50,140 nt of DNA from Riemerella anatipestifer (lineage in GTDB: Bacteria; Bacteroidota; Bacteroidia; Flavobacteriales; Weeksellaceae), in NCBI RefSeq assembly GCF_009663465.1, contig NZ_QXHU01000006.1, positions 119,018 to 169,157 on the forward strand. Direction: 5' to 3'. The translations under genes were made by a program, and so were the position numbers. This document shows positions 33,605 through 41,732 of this stretch, piece after piece (position 1 is the first letter of the stretch; the number at the start of each line of letters is the position of its first letter). The notes below the pieces were generated by a model, which was not told where the DNA came from, searched no databases, and saw nothing but the letters and a program-made list of their open reading frames with translations.

Positions 33605-34324
33605 ATGAAAAAAAGTATTGCACTCAGCCTTTTGGCTATAGGACTTACCGCTACCTCTTGCAAAAGAGATGATAACACTACTACCACTACAATAGTAGAT
33701 ATTAGTGTACAAAACGATTATGATGTACAAGCCATTCAGCAATTTTTAAAAGACAACTATTTTGATTCTAAAGGGAATATTGTAGCCTTTGATTCTAATA
33801 ATACGGCTGATGATAACGAGAAACCTTTATCCGATTACAACCCTCAAACTTTAGAATCTGGAGTAGTATACATTGTAAGACCAAATGCACAGCCTGATAA
33901 TGGTACTACTATAGGCGCTACAGATAGTATAAGCCTAATGCATAAAACAATGACTTATGTTGCCACTAAAGAAGGCGAGAGTGTAAAACTTAGAAGTCCT
34001 TATACTTTCTATAATGCCATTAGTGGTACAGGAATACCACAAGAAGATCCCTCTTTCTATTATGTTAAAAACTCGGTACTAACAAGTAGCGGAAAAACTA
34101 GAAGCTACTACGAAATAGAAGGTTTCCAAGAGGCTTTAAAATATTTCAAAAGTTTTAATCAAGGAGCTGAAGCAGATTATAACTTACAAGGTGTAATTAT
34201 AGTGCCATCAAAAGCAGCTTTTGCTAGAGATGCTCATTTTAATTATGCTGGTTACTCTTTAAACGACAGAACTTTTGTATTTAACTTTCAAGTTTACAAA
34301 ACTTCTGCTAGAACTAGCGACTAA
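33605..34324 (+). CDS. Lipoprotein with a degenerate FKBP-like domain
   Basis: A 239-residue lipoprotein; the lipobox is TATSC with Cys20, followed by KRDD and a Thr-rich linker. The C-terminal half (YEIEGFQEALKYFKSFNQGA, then GVIIVPSKAAFARD) resembles the end of FKBP-type prolyl isomerases (xGWxEAL...G...IPSxxAYG), but key active-site aromatics are not evident. It may be a non-catalytic relative. A TATTTTTG box lies at 33536-33543. It is followed 19 bp later by a phosphopantetheinyl transferase gene on the same strand. Confidence 0.55.
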   Translation: MKKSIALSLLAIGLTATSCKRDDNTTTTTIVDISVQNDYDVQAIQQFLKDNYFDSKGNIVAFDSNNTADDNEKPLSDYNPQTLESGVVYIVRPNAQPDNGTTIGATDSISLMHKTMTYVATKEGESVKLRSPYTFYNAISGTGIPQEDPSFYYVKNSVLTSSGKTRSYYEIEGFQEALKYFKSFNQGAEADYNLQGVIIVPSKAAFARDAHFNYAGYSLNDRTFVFNFQVYKTSARTSD

Positions 34325-34343
34325 TTTTATAAAAAACGGATAA

Positions 34344-34955
34344 ATGCCTCTTTACAAAGAGTTTTCTACGAAAGAAATAGCTATTCTGGTTTGGAAACAC
34401 GATGAACAAAAGGAGGTATGGCATGAGGAAATAGATACTCAATCTAAAATTTCAATAAAAAAACAATACGAACGACTGATGGTAAGGAGAATGCTCAATT
34501 CGGCATTGCCTCTCCATCAGTTGTTTTATTTGGAAGACGGAACACCCTACTTGGAGCCTTCTTCTGCGTTTATTTCAATCAGTCATTCATATCCTTATGC
34601 AGTTTTGGCAATCGCTCCTAGAAAAATAGGTGTGGATATAGAAAAGAAGTCTGATAAATTAGTTCGCTTAAAGGAGAAAATACTCTATCCTTCCGAAAAA
34701 CTTTGGGTTTCTTCTCAAGATGAAGAATCTTATCTGACGGCATTATGGACGATTAAGGAGAGTTTATATAAAATCCATTCGGCTAAATATTGGTCTTTTA
34801 GAGAACATTACGAAGTGTTGCCTTTTTCTCTGGATAACCTATCTTCGGTGGAATGTAAGGTGCTTAATAGCCTAACTGGTAACGCAGATATATACAGAGC
34901 AAAGTTGGAGATTATAGGCGAAGATTATTACTTAGCCGTAGCGGAAGAAGCGTAG
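34344..34955 (+). CDS. 4'-phosphopantetheinyl transferase superfamily protein
   Basis: A 203-residue Sfp-type enzyme that transfers 4'-phosphopantetheine from CoA to carrier proteins. The magnesium-binding and catalytic motifs are present as IGVDIEKKSDK (Asp and Glu near 97-99) and TALWTIKESLYK (Trp-x-x-Lys-Glu near 130-140). Its length is typical of short Bacteroidetes members. The target may be the fatty-acid acyl carrier protein, since no nonribosomal or polyketide genes are nearby. Its end overlaps the convergent FUSC gene by 28 bp. Confidence 0.8.
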   Translation: MPLYKEFSTKEIAILVWKHDEQKEVWHEEIDTQSKISIKKQYERLMVRRMLNSALPLHQLFYLEDGTPYLEPSSAFISISHSYPYAVLAIAPRKIGVDIEKKSDKLVRLKEKILYPSEKLWVSSQDEESYLTALWTIKESLYKIHSAKYWSFREHYEVLPFSLDNLSSVECKVLNSLTGNADIYRAKLEIIGEDYYLAVAEEA

Positions 34956-37189
34956 TATTTTCTTAGTTCTAGACTTACTTTTCTTTGTTTTTTGGCGGTA
35001 CTGAAAATCAGTTCTAGGAGTTCTTGTATGCTTTTAAGTTCGGTGAGGTAAGTTACCTTTTTAGAATCTCGTATATTATAAAACTCGTTTTCGGATATTT
35101 CTGTTTTCCTTTTGTTTAGCAGTTGGTACACATAGTCTTCGGGAGTTAGTTGGCTTTGTTCGTCTAATGTTTCATCATAGAACTCATTATTTAGAGCAAT
35201 TTTTATTTTGCTTAGTTCGGCGTTTATCTTGGTATCCCACGCTTCAAAATCTATTTCAGGGTAATCTTTTGTGGTCTTAGCGTATTGTGATAAAGAAGCG
35301 ATATAAGCCGTTAATAGATGTGAGGTATTAACGAATTGATGGATATGCTCTAGCTTTTTTCGCTGGTTTTTGGGGTCAGATAACATTCTTTGGAAATTGT
35401 CGGATAAATTGGCCAAAGCAATGGTCGCATTTTTTCTTAGCAAACGGTATTTTTCGTCAGTGATGTTTTTATGTTGTAGGGTTTTTATAATCTCTTCAAA
35501 ATAGGCTTTGTTATGATTGATGGCATTGAGCATAAGGGTTTGGTTTTGGGTATGCTCCCAAACAGGAAAGATAAAATACGAAGTGACAAGAGCGATAATT
35601 CCAGCAATGATAGTATCTATAATTCTATCTTTTAAGATGGTTTCAAAGTTGCCTGGATTTAAAAAGTTGAATGCCAAAAATATGTAAACCGTCATAAAAA
35701 GGACTGCCCAAAAATAGCGCGTTCTAAAAGTTGCAAAGCAGAAGACCATAGAAACGAATAGTATGGAAACTTGGGCAATGGGGTGAGTAATCCAATAGAT
35801 AGCTGCTGTTCCCAAAAAAGCACCCACCAAAGTACCATAGAGTCTAAGGAGGTTTCTACTTTTAGTAATGCTGTATGCAGGACGCATAATGGCGACAATG
35901 GTAATGAGAATCCAGTAAGAATGCCCAATATTTAGGATTTCTATTTTAGGAACGATATAGCCTATCAGCATAGCTACAGTTACCCTAATAGCGTACCTAA
36001 ATTGTGCAGAATCTAAGGAGAGATTATTTTTAAATACCTTGAAATTGATAGGATTTTCCTTTGGTAAAAATTTAGATAAATCCAGTCCAGAAGATAGGCT
36101 TTTAGCGAGTTTTATATCTTGAGATGAAACTTTGTAAATATGATTGATACTTTCGGTAAGTTCTGCTAGTCTCATCATACTTTGTCTTAGGAGTAAGAAA
36201 TAATCTAAAGTTTCTGCCGATAGCTCTTGGTTTCTTAAATCAAAATAGGTGTTAAAGCAATCTTCTAATTCTAGTGTAAGAGGATATTTAGGCTTTGGAG
36301 TGCTGCTCGTTTGTATGCTAATGCCGATGTTTTTCAGTTCAATAGAGAGTATAAGCAGCATTCTTTGTATCTTGCCAAATACTTCTTCGTTGCCGAAAAA
36401 TTGTCTTATTTTAGAGTAATCATTATCAGAGGTGAGGAGCTTTTCGTACAAATCAATACTACTGATAAAATTCATCATTAGAAGTCGGCTTGTGGTGGTA
36501 GATTCATTAACGAATTTTCTGGTTTTAAAAAGTAATTCTCTCGTTTCCTCTTGAATGTTTTTAATGAAAATTTGTTGTGTGGTAAGTTGTGTTACCAGTT
36601 GGTCTAAATCTGAATCTTTGGAATAGAATTTAGATTTTTGTTCTAGAAACTTGGCGAGTTCTAAATAATTTTCGCCTACGAGTTGCTTAGCGAGTTTGTA
36701 GGGTTGTAGCCTAGATAGCAATAGTAATAAAAGCAAATACCAAAGTGTTCCTAGAGTAAAAGAAAATAAACTTTTAATGACGTGGTTGCCTGTGAGATGC
36801 CCGTCAATAAAAATAGCTAACACCACCAATGAAAGTCCACCAACGGAAGCCAATCTCGCACCATAGACCCCTATCATATTGAAAAACATTCCAAAAACGA
36901 TAATCTCCAAAAACACCAATAGACTGTATTCTTTGAGAAAACTAGCCGTAACAGATACCACTAAAAAGGAGATAATAGCAGCAATTAAAGTGTTTCTTCT
37001 TCTAACGAATGAACCCGGTAAATCCACCAAGGCAACAAAGCTAGTACCTAAAGGAAATAAAAAGAAATCTTTGAAAATATCTAAATAGCTAAAGATGATA
37101 GAAGGTATAATAATAGCCAGAGAAATCCTTACCCCAGCGTACAAATATTGACTAGAAAAGAAGTTTTTGAGTTCTGTGGTGTATTTCAT
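34928..37189 (-). CDS. FUSC family (YccS/YhfK-type) inner membrane protein
   Basis: A 753-residue protein with two clusters of membrane helices, about 17-160 and 400-545, separated and followed by cytosolic helical regions. This is the duplicated FUSC architecture of YccS/AaeB-like transporters. Recognisable pieces are YLDIFKDFFLFPLGTSFVAL near the start, VTVAMLIGYIVPKIEILNIG and AYSITKSRNLLRLYGTLVGAFLG, cited by its ends AYSITK and GAFLG. The last one is the conserved fusaric-acid-resistance-like block. The substrate is unknown. It lies 22 bp after a BlaI-type regulator gene, which may control it. Confidence 0.8.
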   Translation of the reverse strand: MKYTTELKNFFSSQYLYAGVRISLAIIIPSIIFSYLDIFKDFFLFPLGTSFVALVDLPGSFVRRRNTLIAAIISFLVVSVTASFLKEYSLLVFLEIIVFGMFFNMIGVYGARLASVGGLSLVVLAIFIDGHLTGNHVIKSLFSFTLGTLWYLLLLLLLSRLQPYKLAKQLVGENYLELAKFLEQKSKFYSKDSDLDQLVTQLTTQQIFIKNIQEETRELLFKTRKFVNESTTTSRLLMMNFISSIDLYEKLLTSDNDYSKIRQFFGNEEVFGKIQRMLLILSIELKNIGISIQTSSTPKPKYPLTLELEDCFNTYFDLRNQELSAETLDYFLLLRQSMMRLAELTESINHIYKVSSQDIKLAKSLSSGLDLSKFLPKENPINFKVFKNNLSLDSAQFRYAIRVTVAMLIGYIVPKIEILNIGHSYWILITIVAIMRPAYSITKSRNLLRLYGTLVGAFLGTAAIYWITHPIAQVSILFVSMVFCFATFRTRYFWAVLFMTVYIFLAFNFLNPGNFETILKDRIIDTIIAGIIALVTSYFIFPVWEHTQNQTLMLNAINHNKAYFEEIIKTLQHKNITDEKYRLLRKNATIALANLSDNFQRMLSDPKNQRKKLEHIHQFVNTSHLLTAYIASLSQYAKTTKDYPEIDFEAWDTKINAELSKIKIALNNEFYDETLDEQSQLTPEDYVYQLLNKRKTEISENEFYNIRDSKKVTYLTELKSIQELLELIFSTAKKQRKVSLELRKYYASSATAK

Positions 37190-37211
37190 ATAGCTAGTAT
37201 CGAGGTAAGTT

Positions 37212-37589
37212 TTATTTTTTCTTCTTCTTTTTCTTCTTCTTTTCTTTTTTACAGAATTTAGAAAGGTCTTTAGTAGTGATGAGTTCTTCGTTTAAAAGTC
37301 TTTCTATCAATAGTTTTTTATTGGTAGGGTAATAAGTTTCTATAAAATTTTTGAGTAAGAAAAGCTCATATTCTTCTTTGGAAATTTCTATTTTGTAGAA
37401 AAAAATCCGGCCTTCTTTTTCAGTGCTTATAAAGTTCTTTTCTACTAATATTTTAAGGAAGGTGGAAATAGTATTTTGATGAGGTTTGGGTTCCGGATAG
37501 GCTTCTACAATATCTTTAAGGAAAGCCCCTTGTAATTCCCATACAACTTGCATAAGTTGTTCTTCAGCAATAGTGAGTGGTGTTATCAT
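37212..37589 (-). CDS. BlaI/MecI/CopY-type transcriptional repressor with poly-lysine tail
   Basis: A 125-residue winged-helix repressor of the BlaI/MecI family (LTIAEEQLMQVVWEL, then PHQNTISTFLKILVEKNFI, EGRIFFYKI wing). The C-terminal dimerisation part runs to about residue 110. The protein ends in KKEKKKKKKKKK, coded by an uninterrupted 36-base purine tract. In this phylum such regulators are usually followed by an M56 (BlaR1-like) sensor; here the next gene is a FUSC membrane protein instead. A TACTTTTG -7 box (37615-37608) contains TAC-TTTT-GTA, similar to a BlaI half-site pair, and could be an autoregulatory site. Confidence 0.8.
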   Translation of the reverse strand: MITPLTIAEEQLMQVVWELQGAFLKDIVEAYPEPKPHQNTISTFLKILVEKNFISTEKEGRIFFYKIEISKEEYELFLLKNFIETYYPTNKKLLIERLLNEELITTKDLSKFCKKEKKKKKKKKK

Positions 37590-37607
37590 TGATGAATAGT
37601 TTGCTAC

Positions 37608-37615
37608 AAAAGTAA
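37608..37615 (-). promoter_or_regulatory. -7 box of the BlaI-type regulator, with a possible operator
   Basis: TACTTTTG on the minus strand, 18 bp before the start. With the next two bases it reads TACTTTTGTA, an inverted repeat TAC-N4-GTA like the TACA/TGTA cores bound by BlaI/MecI proteins. Confidence 0.4.
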
Positions 37616-37651
37616 AGAAATGATATTAAATTACCATAGCTGAAAGTAGTT

Positions 37652-38077
37652 TTAATTACAAGTTAATGTATGCTTTAGTTGTTCAAAAACCCTTTGGTCT
37701 ATGGGTAGCTTAAAAGGGCATTGGTCTTTTAGAGTTACCCATTTGATGTTTTCTATGCTAGGCTCTTTTATTTTTAATGATGCTAAATTTTCTATCTCTA
37801 CTAAATAATAGACTGTAAGTAGTTGCTCGTTATCTCTAAATTTAGAAACTAAAAAATCTTCCTGTGTGTAGAAATGTTGGGCAGATTTTACAGTTAGATT
37901 TAGCTCTTCCCTAAACTCTCTTTGGAGGCAGTCTAGCAGCCCTTCTCCGTATTCTAGTCCGCCGCCAGGAAGTTTAGTGAGGTCTTCACCTATATATTTT
38001 TCTTCCAATGCTAAAATTTCGGATTTACTATTCAAGCAAATGCCGTAAACACGAATGTTAATCTTATCTATTTTCAT
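37652..38077 (-). CDS. NUDIX hydrolase
   Basis: A 141-residue NUDIX hydrolase, cytosolic, of unknown nucleotide or related pyrophosphate substrate. The NUDIX box is complete: GGGLEYGEGLLDCLQREFRE followed by ELNL, that is GX5EX7REXXEEXXU. I start it at the ATG 38077 (MKIDKINIRVYG). An upstream in-frame TTG at 38107 lies inside the promoter's TAACTTTG box and cannot be the start. It is divergent from the secreted protein gene at 38125, with overlapping promoters. Confidence 0.85.
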   Translation of the reverse strand: MKIDKINIRVYGICLNSKSEILALEEKYIGEDLTKLPGGGLEYGEGLLDCLQREFREELNLTVKSAQHFYTQEDFLVSKFRDNEQLLTVYYLVEIENLASLKIKEPSIENIKWVTLKDQCPFKLPIDQRVFEQLKHTLTCN

Positions 38078-38091
38078 AGGTTCTTTTTTCT

Positions 38092-38099
38092 TAATTTTG
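38092..38099 (+). promoter_or_regulatory. -7 box of the secreted protein gene at 38125
   Basis: TAATTTTG, 25 bp before the ATG. No clear -33 TTG. It is only five bases from the -7 box of the divergent NUDIX gene. Confidence 0.5.
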
Positions 38100-38104
38100 T
38101 GCCA

Positions 38105-38132
38105 CAAAGTTAAATTATTTACCGATGTTCAA
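38105..38132 (-). promoter_or_regulatory. Promoter of the NUDIX gene
   Basis: On the minus strand, TTG (38132-38130), a 17-base spacer and TAACTTTG (38112-38105). The -33 element lies inside the first codons of the divergent gene. Confidence 0.6.
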
Positions 38133-39006
38133 AAAACAAATCGTTCTTATTGCTCTAGTATTTTTGGGGGTTTATAATGCCAATGCACAAGACCTTAAAT
38201 TTCTAAAACTTAAAAAGTACAAAATAGCCACTCTAGACAAGAAACTTAACGAAACTTCGGGGCTTACAGAAATAGGAGAGAAATTATTATCCTTTAATGA
38301 TAGTGGGAACTCGGCAGATATTTACGAAATTGACAGAGAGAATGGCGATGTTAAAAAAATAGCTACCAATGCCACTAACTTTGATTGGGAAGCCATTAGC
38401 ACCGATGGTAAAAACCTTTACATCGGCGATTTTGGGAACAATATGGGGACAAGAAGCAATCTAATGGTGTACAAAATTCCGTTTCACGATGGAGAGTCAT
38501 CTCTCAAGTACGAGAAAATATTGAGGTTCTATTATCCTAATCAAGAAGAATTCGTTCCACTTAATAGGAAAAATAACTTTGATGCTGAATCTATGATTTA
38601 CCATCAAGGCAATATCCAAATCTTTTCTAAAGAGTGGGCTAGCTATAATACAAGACATTACGAAATAAAAACCGATACCGAAGAAAGACAACCTGCGGTT
38701 CTTTTAGAGGAGTATCCATTGGGTTATTTGGCGACTGATGCTACCTACAAAGAAGGTAAACTTTACATTATAGGTTATACCAAAAAGGCGGAAGTTTATC
38801 TTACGGTATTTCAAGAAACGGCTCCAAACAGATTTTTTGAAGCAAAACCACAGAAATACTATTTAGGTATGAGCTTTAGTATCGGTCAGATAGAGGGGGT
38901 TACCGCCACAGAAGAAGGGCTTTACATTTCTGGAGAGCGTTTTAAAACCAAAATAAGAGATGTAAAACAACCGCTGTATTTTGTGCCATACAATAAACTG
39001 AAATAG
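38125..39006 (+). CDS. Secreted protein, predicted beta-propeller, function unknown
   Basis: A 293-residue exported protein (signal peptide to about residue 21, YNANAQ). The mature part has repeated strand blocks with Asp/Asn-rich turns: LNETSGLTEIGEKLLSFNDS, NFDWEAISTDGKNLYIGDFG, FDAESMIYHQGNIQIFSKEW, ATDATYKEGKLYIIGYT and GQIEGVTATEEGLYISGER. These look like successive blades of a small propeller, similar in style to SdiA-regulated or phytase-like domains. I do not assign an activity. It stands alone 40 bp before the polyprenyl synthase gene on the same strand. Confidence 0.6.
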   Translation: MFKKQIVLIALVFLGVYNANAQDLKFLKLKKYKIATLDKKLNETSGLTEIGEKLLSFNDSGNSADIYEIDRENGDVKKIATNATNFDWEAISTDGKNLYIGDFGNNMGTRSNLMVYKIPFHDGESSLKYEKILRFYYPNQEEFVPLNRKNNFDAESMIYHQGNIQIFSKEWASYNTRHYEIKTDTEERQPAVLLEEYPLGYLATDATYKEGKLYIIGYTKKAEVYLTVFQETAPNRFFEAKPQKYYLGMSFSIGQIEGVTATEEGLYISGERFKTKIRDVKQPLYFVPYNKLK

Positions 39007-39008
39007 CT

Positions 39009-39016
39009 TATATTTG
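39009..39016 (+). promoter_or_regulatory. -7 box upstream of the polyprenyl synthase gene
   Basis: TATATTTG, 30 bp before the GTG start at 39047. A TTTG lies 25 bases further upstream, somewhat too far for a standard -33. Confidence 0.45.
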
Positions 39017-39046
39017 TAGCATAATTTAATAATATTTAAGTAATCT

Positions 39047-40024
39047 GTGGCAAATATTGTAGAGGAGATAAAGCGACCAATTGGTGCGGAAATGAAACTT
39101 TTTGAACAGAAGTTTTATGAGTCTATGCAGAGTAAAGTACCTTTATTGGATAAGGTAACTCGCTTTATTGTAACTACTAAAGGGAAGCAAATGCGTCCGA
39201 TGTTTGTGTTTCTGTGTGCCAAGCTCGTAGGCGATGTTAATGAGAAAACTTACCGAGGAGCTTCTATGATAGAGCTTATCCATACCGCAACACTGGTGCA
39301 CGATGATGTGGTGGACGAAAGTTTTAAAAGACGAAACTTCTTTTCAATCAATGCTTTGTGGAAGAATAAAATAGCCGTTTTGGTGGGAGATTACCTTTTA
39401 TCTAAATCGGTGTTGTTATCTACTGATAATAAAGACTTTGATTTACTATCCGTAATATCTACCACCATTAGGGAAATGTCCGAAGGAGAGTTACTTCAGT
39501 TAGAAAAAGCTAGAAAGCTAGATATTACGGAGGAAGTTTATTATGAAATCATCAGGCAGAAAACGGCTACTCTGATAGCGGCTTGTTGTGAAATAGGAGT
39601 CTTGTCCAATGGTGTAGATGACACTATGGCTAAAAAGATGCGAGATTTCGGAACTTACACCGGAATGGCATTTCAGATAAAAGATGACTTGTTTGATTAT
39701 TTATCTAAAAATATCATAGGAAAACCTGTAGGGATAGATATAAAGGAACAGAAAATGACGCTTCCACTTATCTATACTTTAAAAAGTGCCAACGAAAAAG
39801 ACCGTAAATACTACTTTGATACCATAAAACGCCACAATCATAATCCAAAGAGAGTTAAAGAACTGATTGATTTTGTGAAACAGTCGGGTGGGTTAGATTA
39901 TGCTATGGGTGTTATGAAAGATTTTCAGCAAAAGGCAAAAGATATACTAGAGGAATTTCCAGATTCTGAAGCCAAGACTTCGCTCAATTTGATGCTAGAT
40001 TATGTTATAGAACGGAAGTTTTAG
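39047..40024 (+). CDS. Polyprenyl (octaprenyl-type) diphosphate synthase
   Basis: A 325-residue all-helical trans-prenyltransferase that extends allylic diphosphates with isopentenyl diphosphate, probably making the side chain of menaquinone. The first Asp-rich motif is LVHDDVVDES with LIHTATLVHDD. KGKQMRPMFVFL binds diphosphate. The second Asp-rich motif is QIKDDLFDY (about 215-223). The start is GTG at 39047, because an in-frame TAA stands two codons upstream and no ATG fits the conserved N-terminus. Chain length cannot be read reliably. Confidence 0.85.
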   Translation: MANIVEEIKRPIGAEMKLFEQKFYESMQSKVPLLDKVTRFIVTTKGKQMRPMFVFLCAKLVGDVNEKTYRGASMIELIHTATLVHDDVVDESFKRRNFFSINALWKNKIAVLVGDYLLSKSVLLSTDNKDFDLLSVISTTIREMSEGELLQLEKARKLDITEEVYYEIIRQKTATLIAACCEIGVLSNGVDDTMAKKMRDFGTYTGMAFQIKDDLFDYLSKNIIGKPVGIDIKEQKMTLPLIYTLKSANEKDRKYYFDTIKRHNHNPKRVKELIDFVKQSGGLDYAMGVMKDFQQKAKDILEEFPDSEAKTSLNLMLDYVIERKF

Positions 40025-40091
40025 GTTGAAAAAAGAGGTTTAGGATTAGCCATTATACTTATTTTACGACAAATAAAAACCGAATAAAGAA

Positions 40092-41590
40092 ATGAAAAAA
40101 AGTCTTATATTTTTAATCCTAATTTTAACAATATCGTTGTCATTTGGACAGACCAAAGTAAATTACAAAGTATTTTATTCAGAAAATCTTCAAAATGAAG
40201 GTTTAAAAATACAAGTTTCATTTTATTCAAAAAAAGCATCTGACTCTACATATTTTCAATATTCAAATGAAGTTTGGGGAGAAACCAACCTTACAAATTG
40301 TTTGAAATTTATAGAAAAAGAAAACCCTAAATACAAATTTAAAATTGTAGCGGATAGTAGTAGTAGTATAGTTGTTTATCATCCAAAAGAAAAAAAGTAT
40401 TAGTTTTTCATATCACATTATCCAAGACGTAAAACAGGAAAACCTAAAATCAAAAAACAGACCTTTATTGCAGAAGGAATATTTCCATATTTTAGGGCAA
40501 AGTCTTTTCATAGTACCTGAAGAAATATTTGATGGAAAAATTGACGACCCCAAAATTACTGCAAATATTGAATGGCTCAATTTTCCTAAAAACTTTATCA
40601 TTCATAACACATTTGGTTCACAACAATTAAAACAAAACCTAAAAGTAAAACTTTGGAGCGAATTTTATCATTCACTATTTGTCGGCGGTGATTATAGAAT
40701 TAAATCATTCAACTATTTGGAAAAGCCAGTATATTTTGCAATTAGAGGAAAATGGTTAGGAGAATATACTGATGACAACCTTTTTGAAGCATTAAAAAAG
40801 ACAATTCCGACTCAAAGAGAATTTTGGAAGGACAATGATTTTGATTATTACACGGTTATCATAACACCAACTATCACTCAAACCGATAGTGCTTACAGCG
40901 GACAAAGCATTACAGGGACAGGGATTAAAAATGGGTTTATCATTCGGTCATCAAACAATCCTTTTAATGATTTTTCTACAATGAATCATATTTTCAATCA
41001 CGAAATGATGCACGATTGGATTGGTGGTAAAATTTCAATAAAACACGAAGAACTAAATTATTGGTTCAGTGAAGGGTTTACAGATTATTATACTTACAAA
41101 AATAGACTGCGAAATAACGACCTAACTTTGAAGGAGTGGCTTGATAGTTTTAACACAGAAGTTATAAAAGCGCATTGGGAGAATCTAGAAAGAAAGAAAC
41201 AAACCAAACTATGTAATTAAAGATGACTTTTGGAAGAGCGAAAATGTAGAAAAAATACCTTACAGAAGAGGAGCTATTTTTGCTTTTTGGTTAGACAATC
41301 AAATTTTAAAGAAAAGTAATTACACAAAATCTTTAGACGATTTAATGAGGGATATTTTAAAAATTTGCACAACTGAAAACAGAAAGTTTACCGATGAACT
41401 GTTTTTAGAAATTGCACAAAAATACCTTGATAAAGATATAGCATACTTTTTTCAGAAGCATATCATCAATGGATTAGATTTTGAGTTAAAAAATGAAGAC
41501 TTGATAGACGGATTTCAAATTGAATATGTTGAGAAAGTTCCCAAAATAGTAGCTGAAAAAGAAGTGTTGAAGAAATATATATTGAAATAA
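40092..41590 (+). pseudogene. M61-like (gluzincin) peptidase gene broken by two small indels
   Basis: Three consecutive reading frames (40092-40403, 40372-41220, about 41221-41590) make one product of about 495 residues. It has a signal peptide (MKKSLIFLILILTISLSFGQ), an N-terminal strand domain, the zinc site HEMMH with a downstream Glu in WFSEGFTDYY, and the YRRGAIFAFWLD helix typical of M61 peptidases. The first shift is at an A7 run (40390-40396); one A less would join the frames as PKEKSISFSYH. The second is at a GAAA triplicate (about 41189-41200); one unit less gives LERNKPNYVIKDDFW. Both are slippage-type changes. The protein as read is not functional unless recoded or phase-switched. 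Confidence 0.8.
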
Positions 41591-41694
41591 AAAACAGCTG
41601 TTATTTAAGTTACTTTCTCCTTTAGTAATAAAAATCAAAGTGTTAAAATACTAATAAAACCTTCTATATCCTATGGAAGTTTTTATTTTTTAGC

Positions 41695-41702
41695 TAAATT
41701 TG
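41695..41702 (+). promoter_or_regulatory. -7 box of the alpha-oxoamine synthase gene
   Basis: TAAATTTG, 30 bp before the ATG at 41733. The upstream in-frame TTG at 41700 overlaps this box and is rejected as a start. Confidence 0.55.
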
Positions 41703-41732
41703 TACCTTAATTTTTTTAATAAAAACAAATCA

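Noticed and set aside
38078-38107. TTG start ten codons upstream of the NUDIX gene
   Set aside because: The codon is part of the TAACTTTG promoter box on the same strand; ATG 38077 fits the family start.
41700-41732. TTG start eleven codons upstream of the alpha-oxoamine synthase
   Set aside because: It lies in the TAAATTTG promoter box; ATG 41733 fits.
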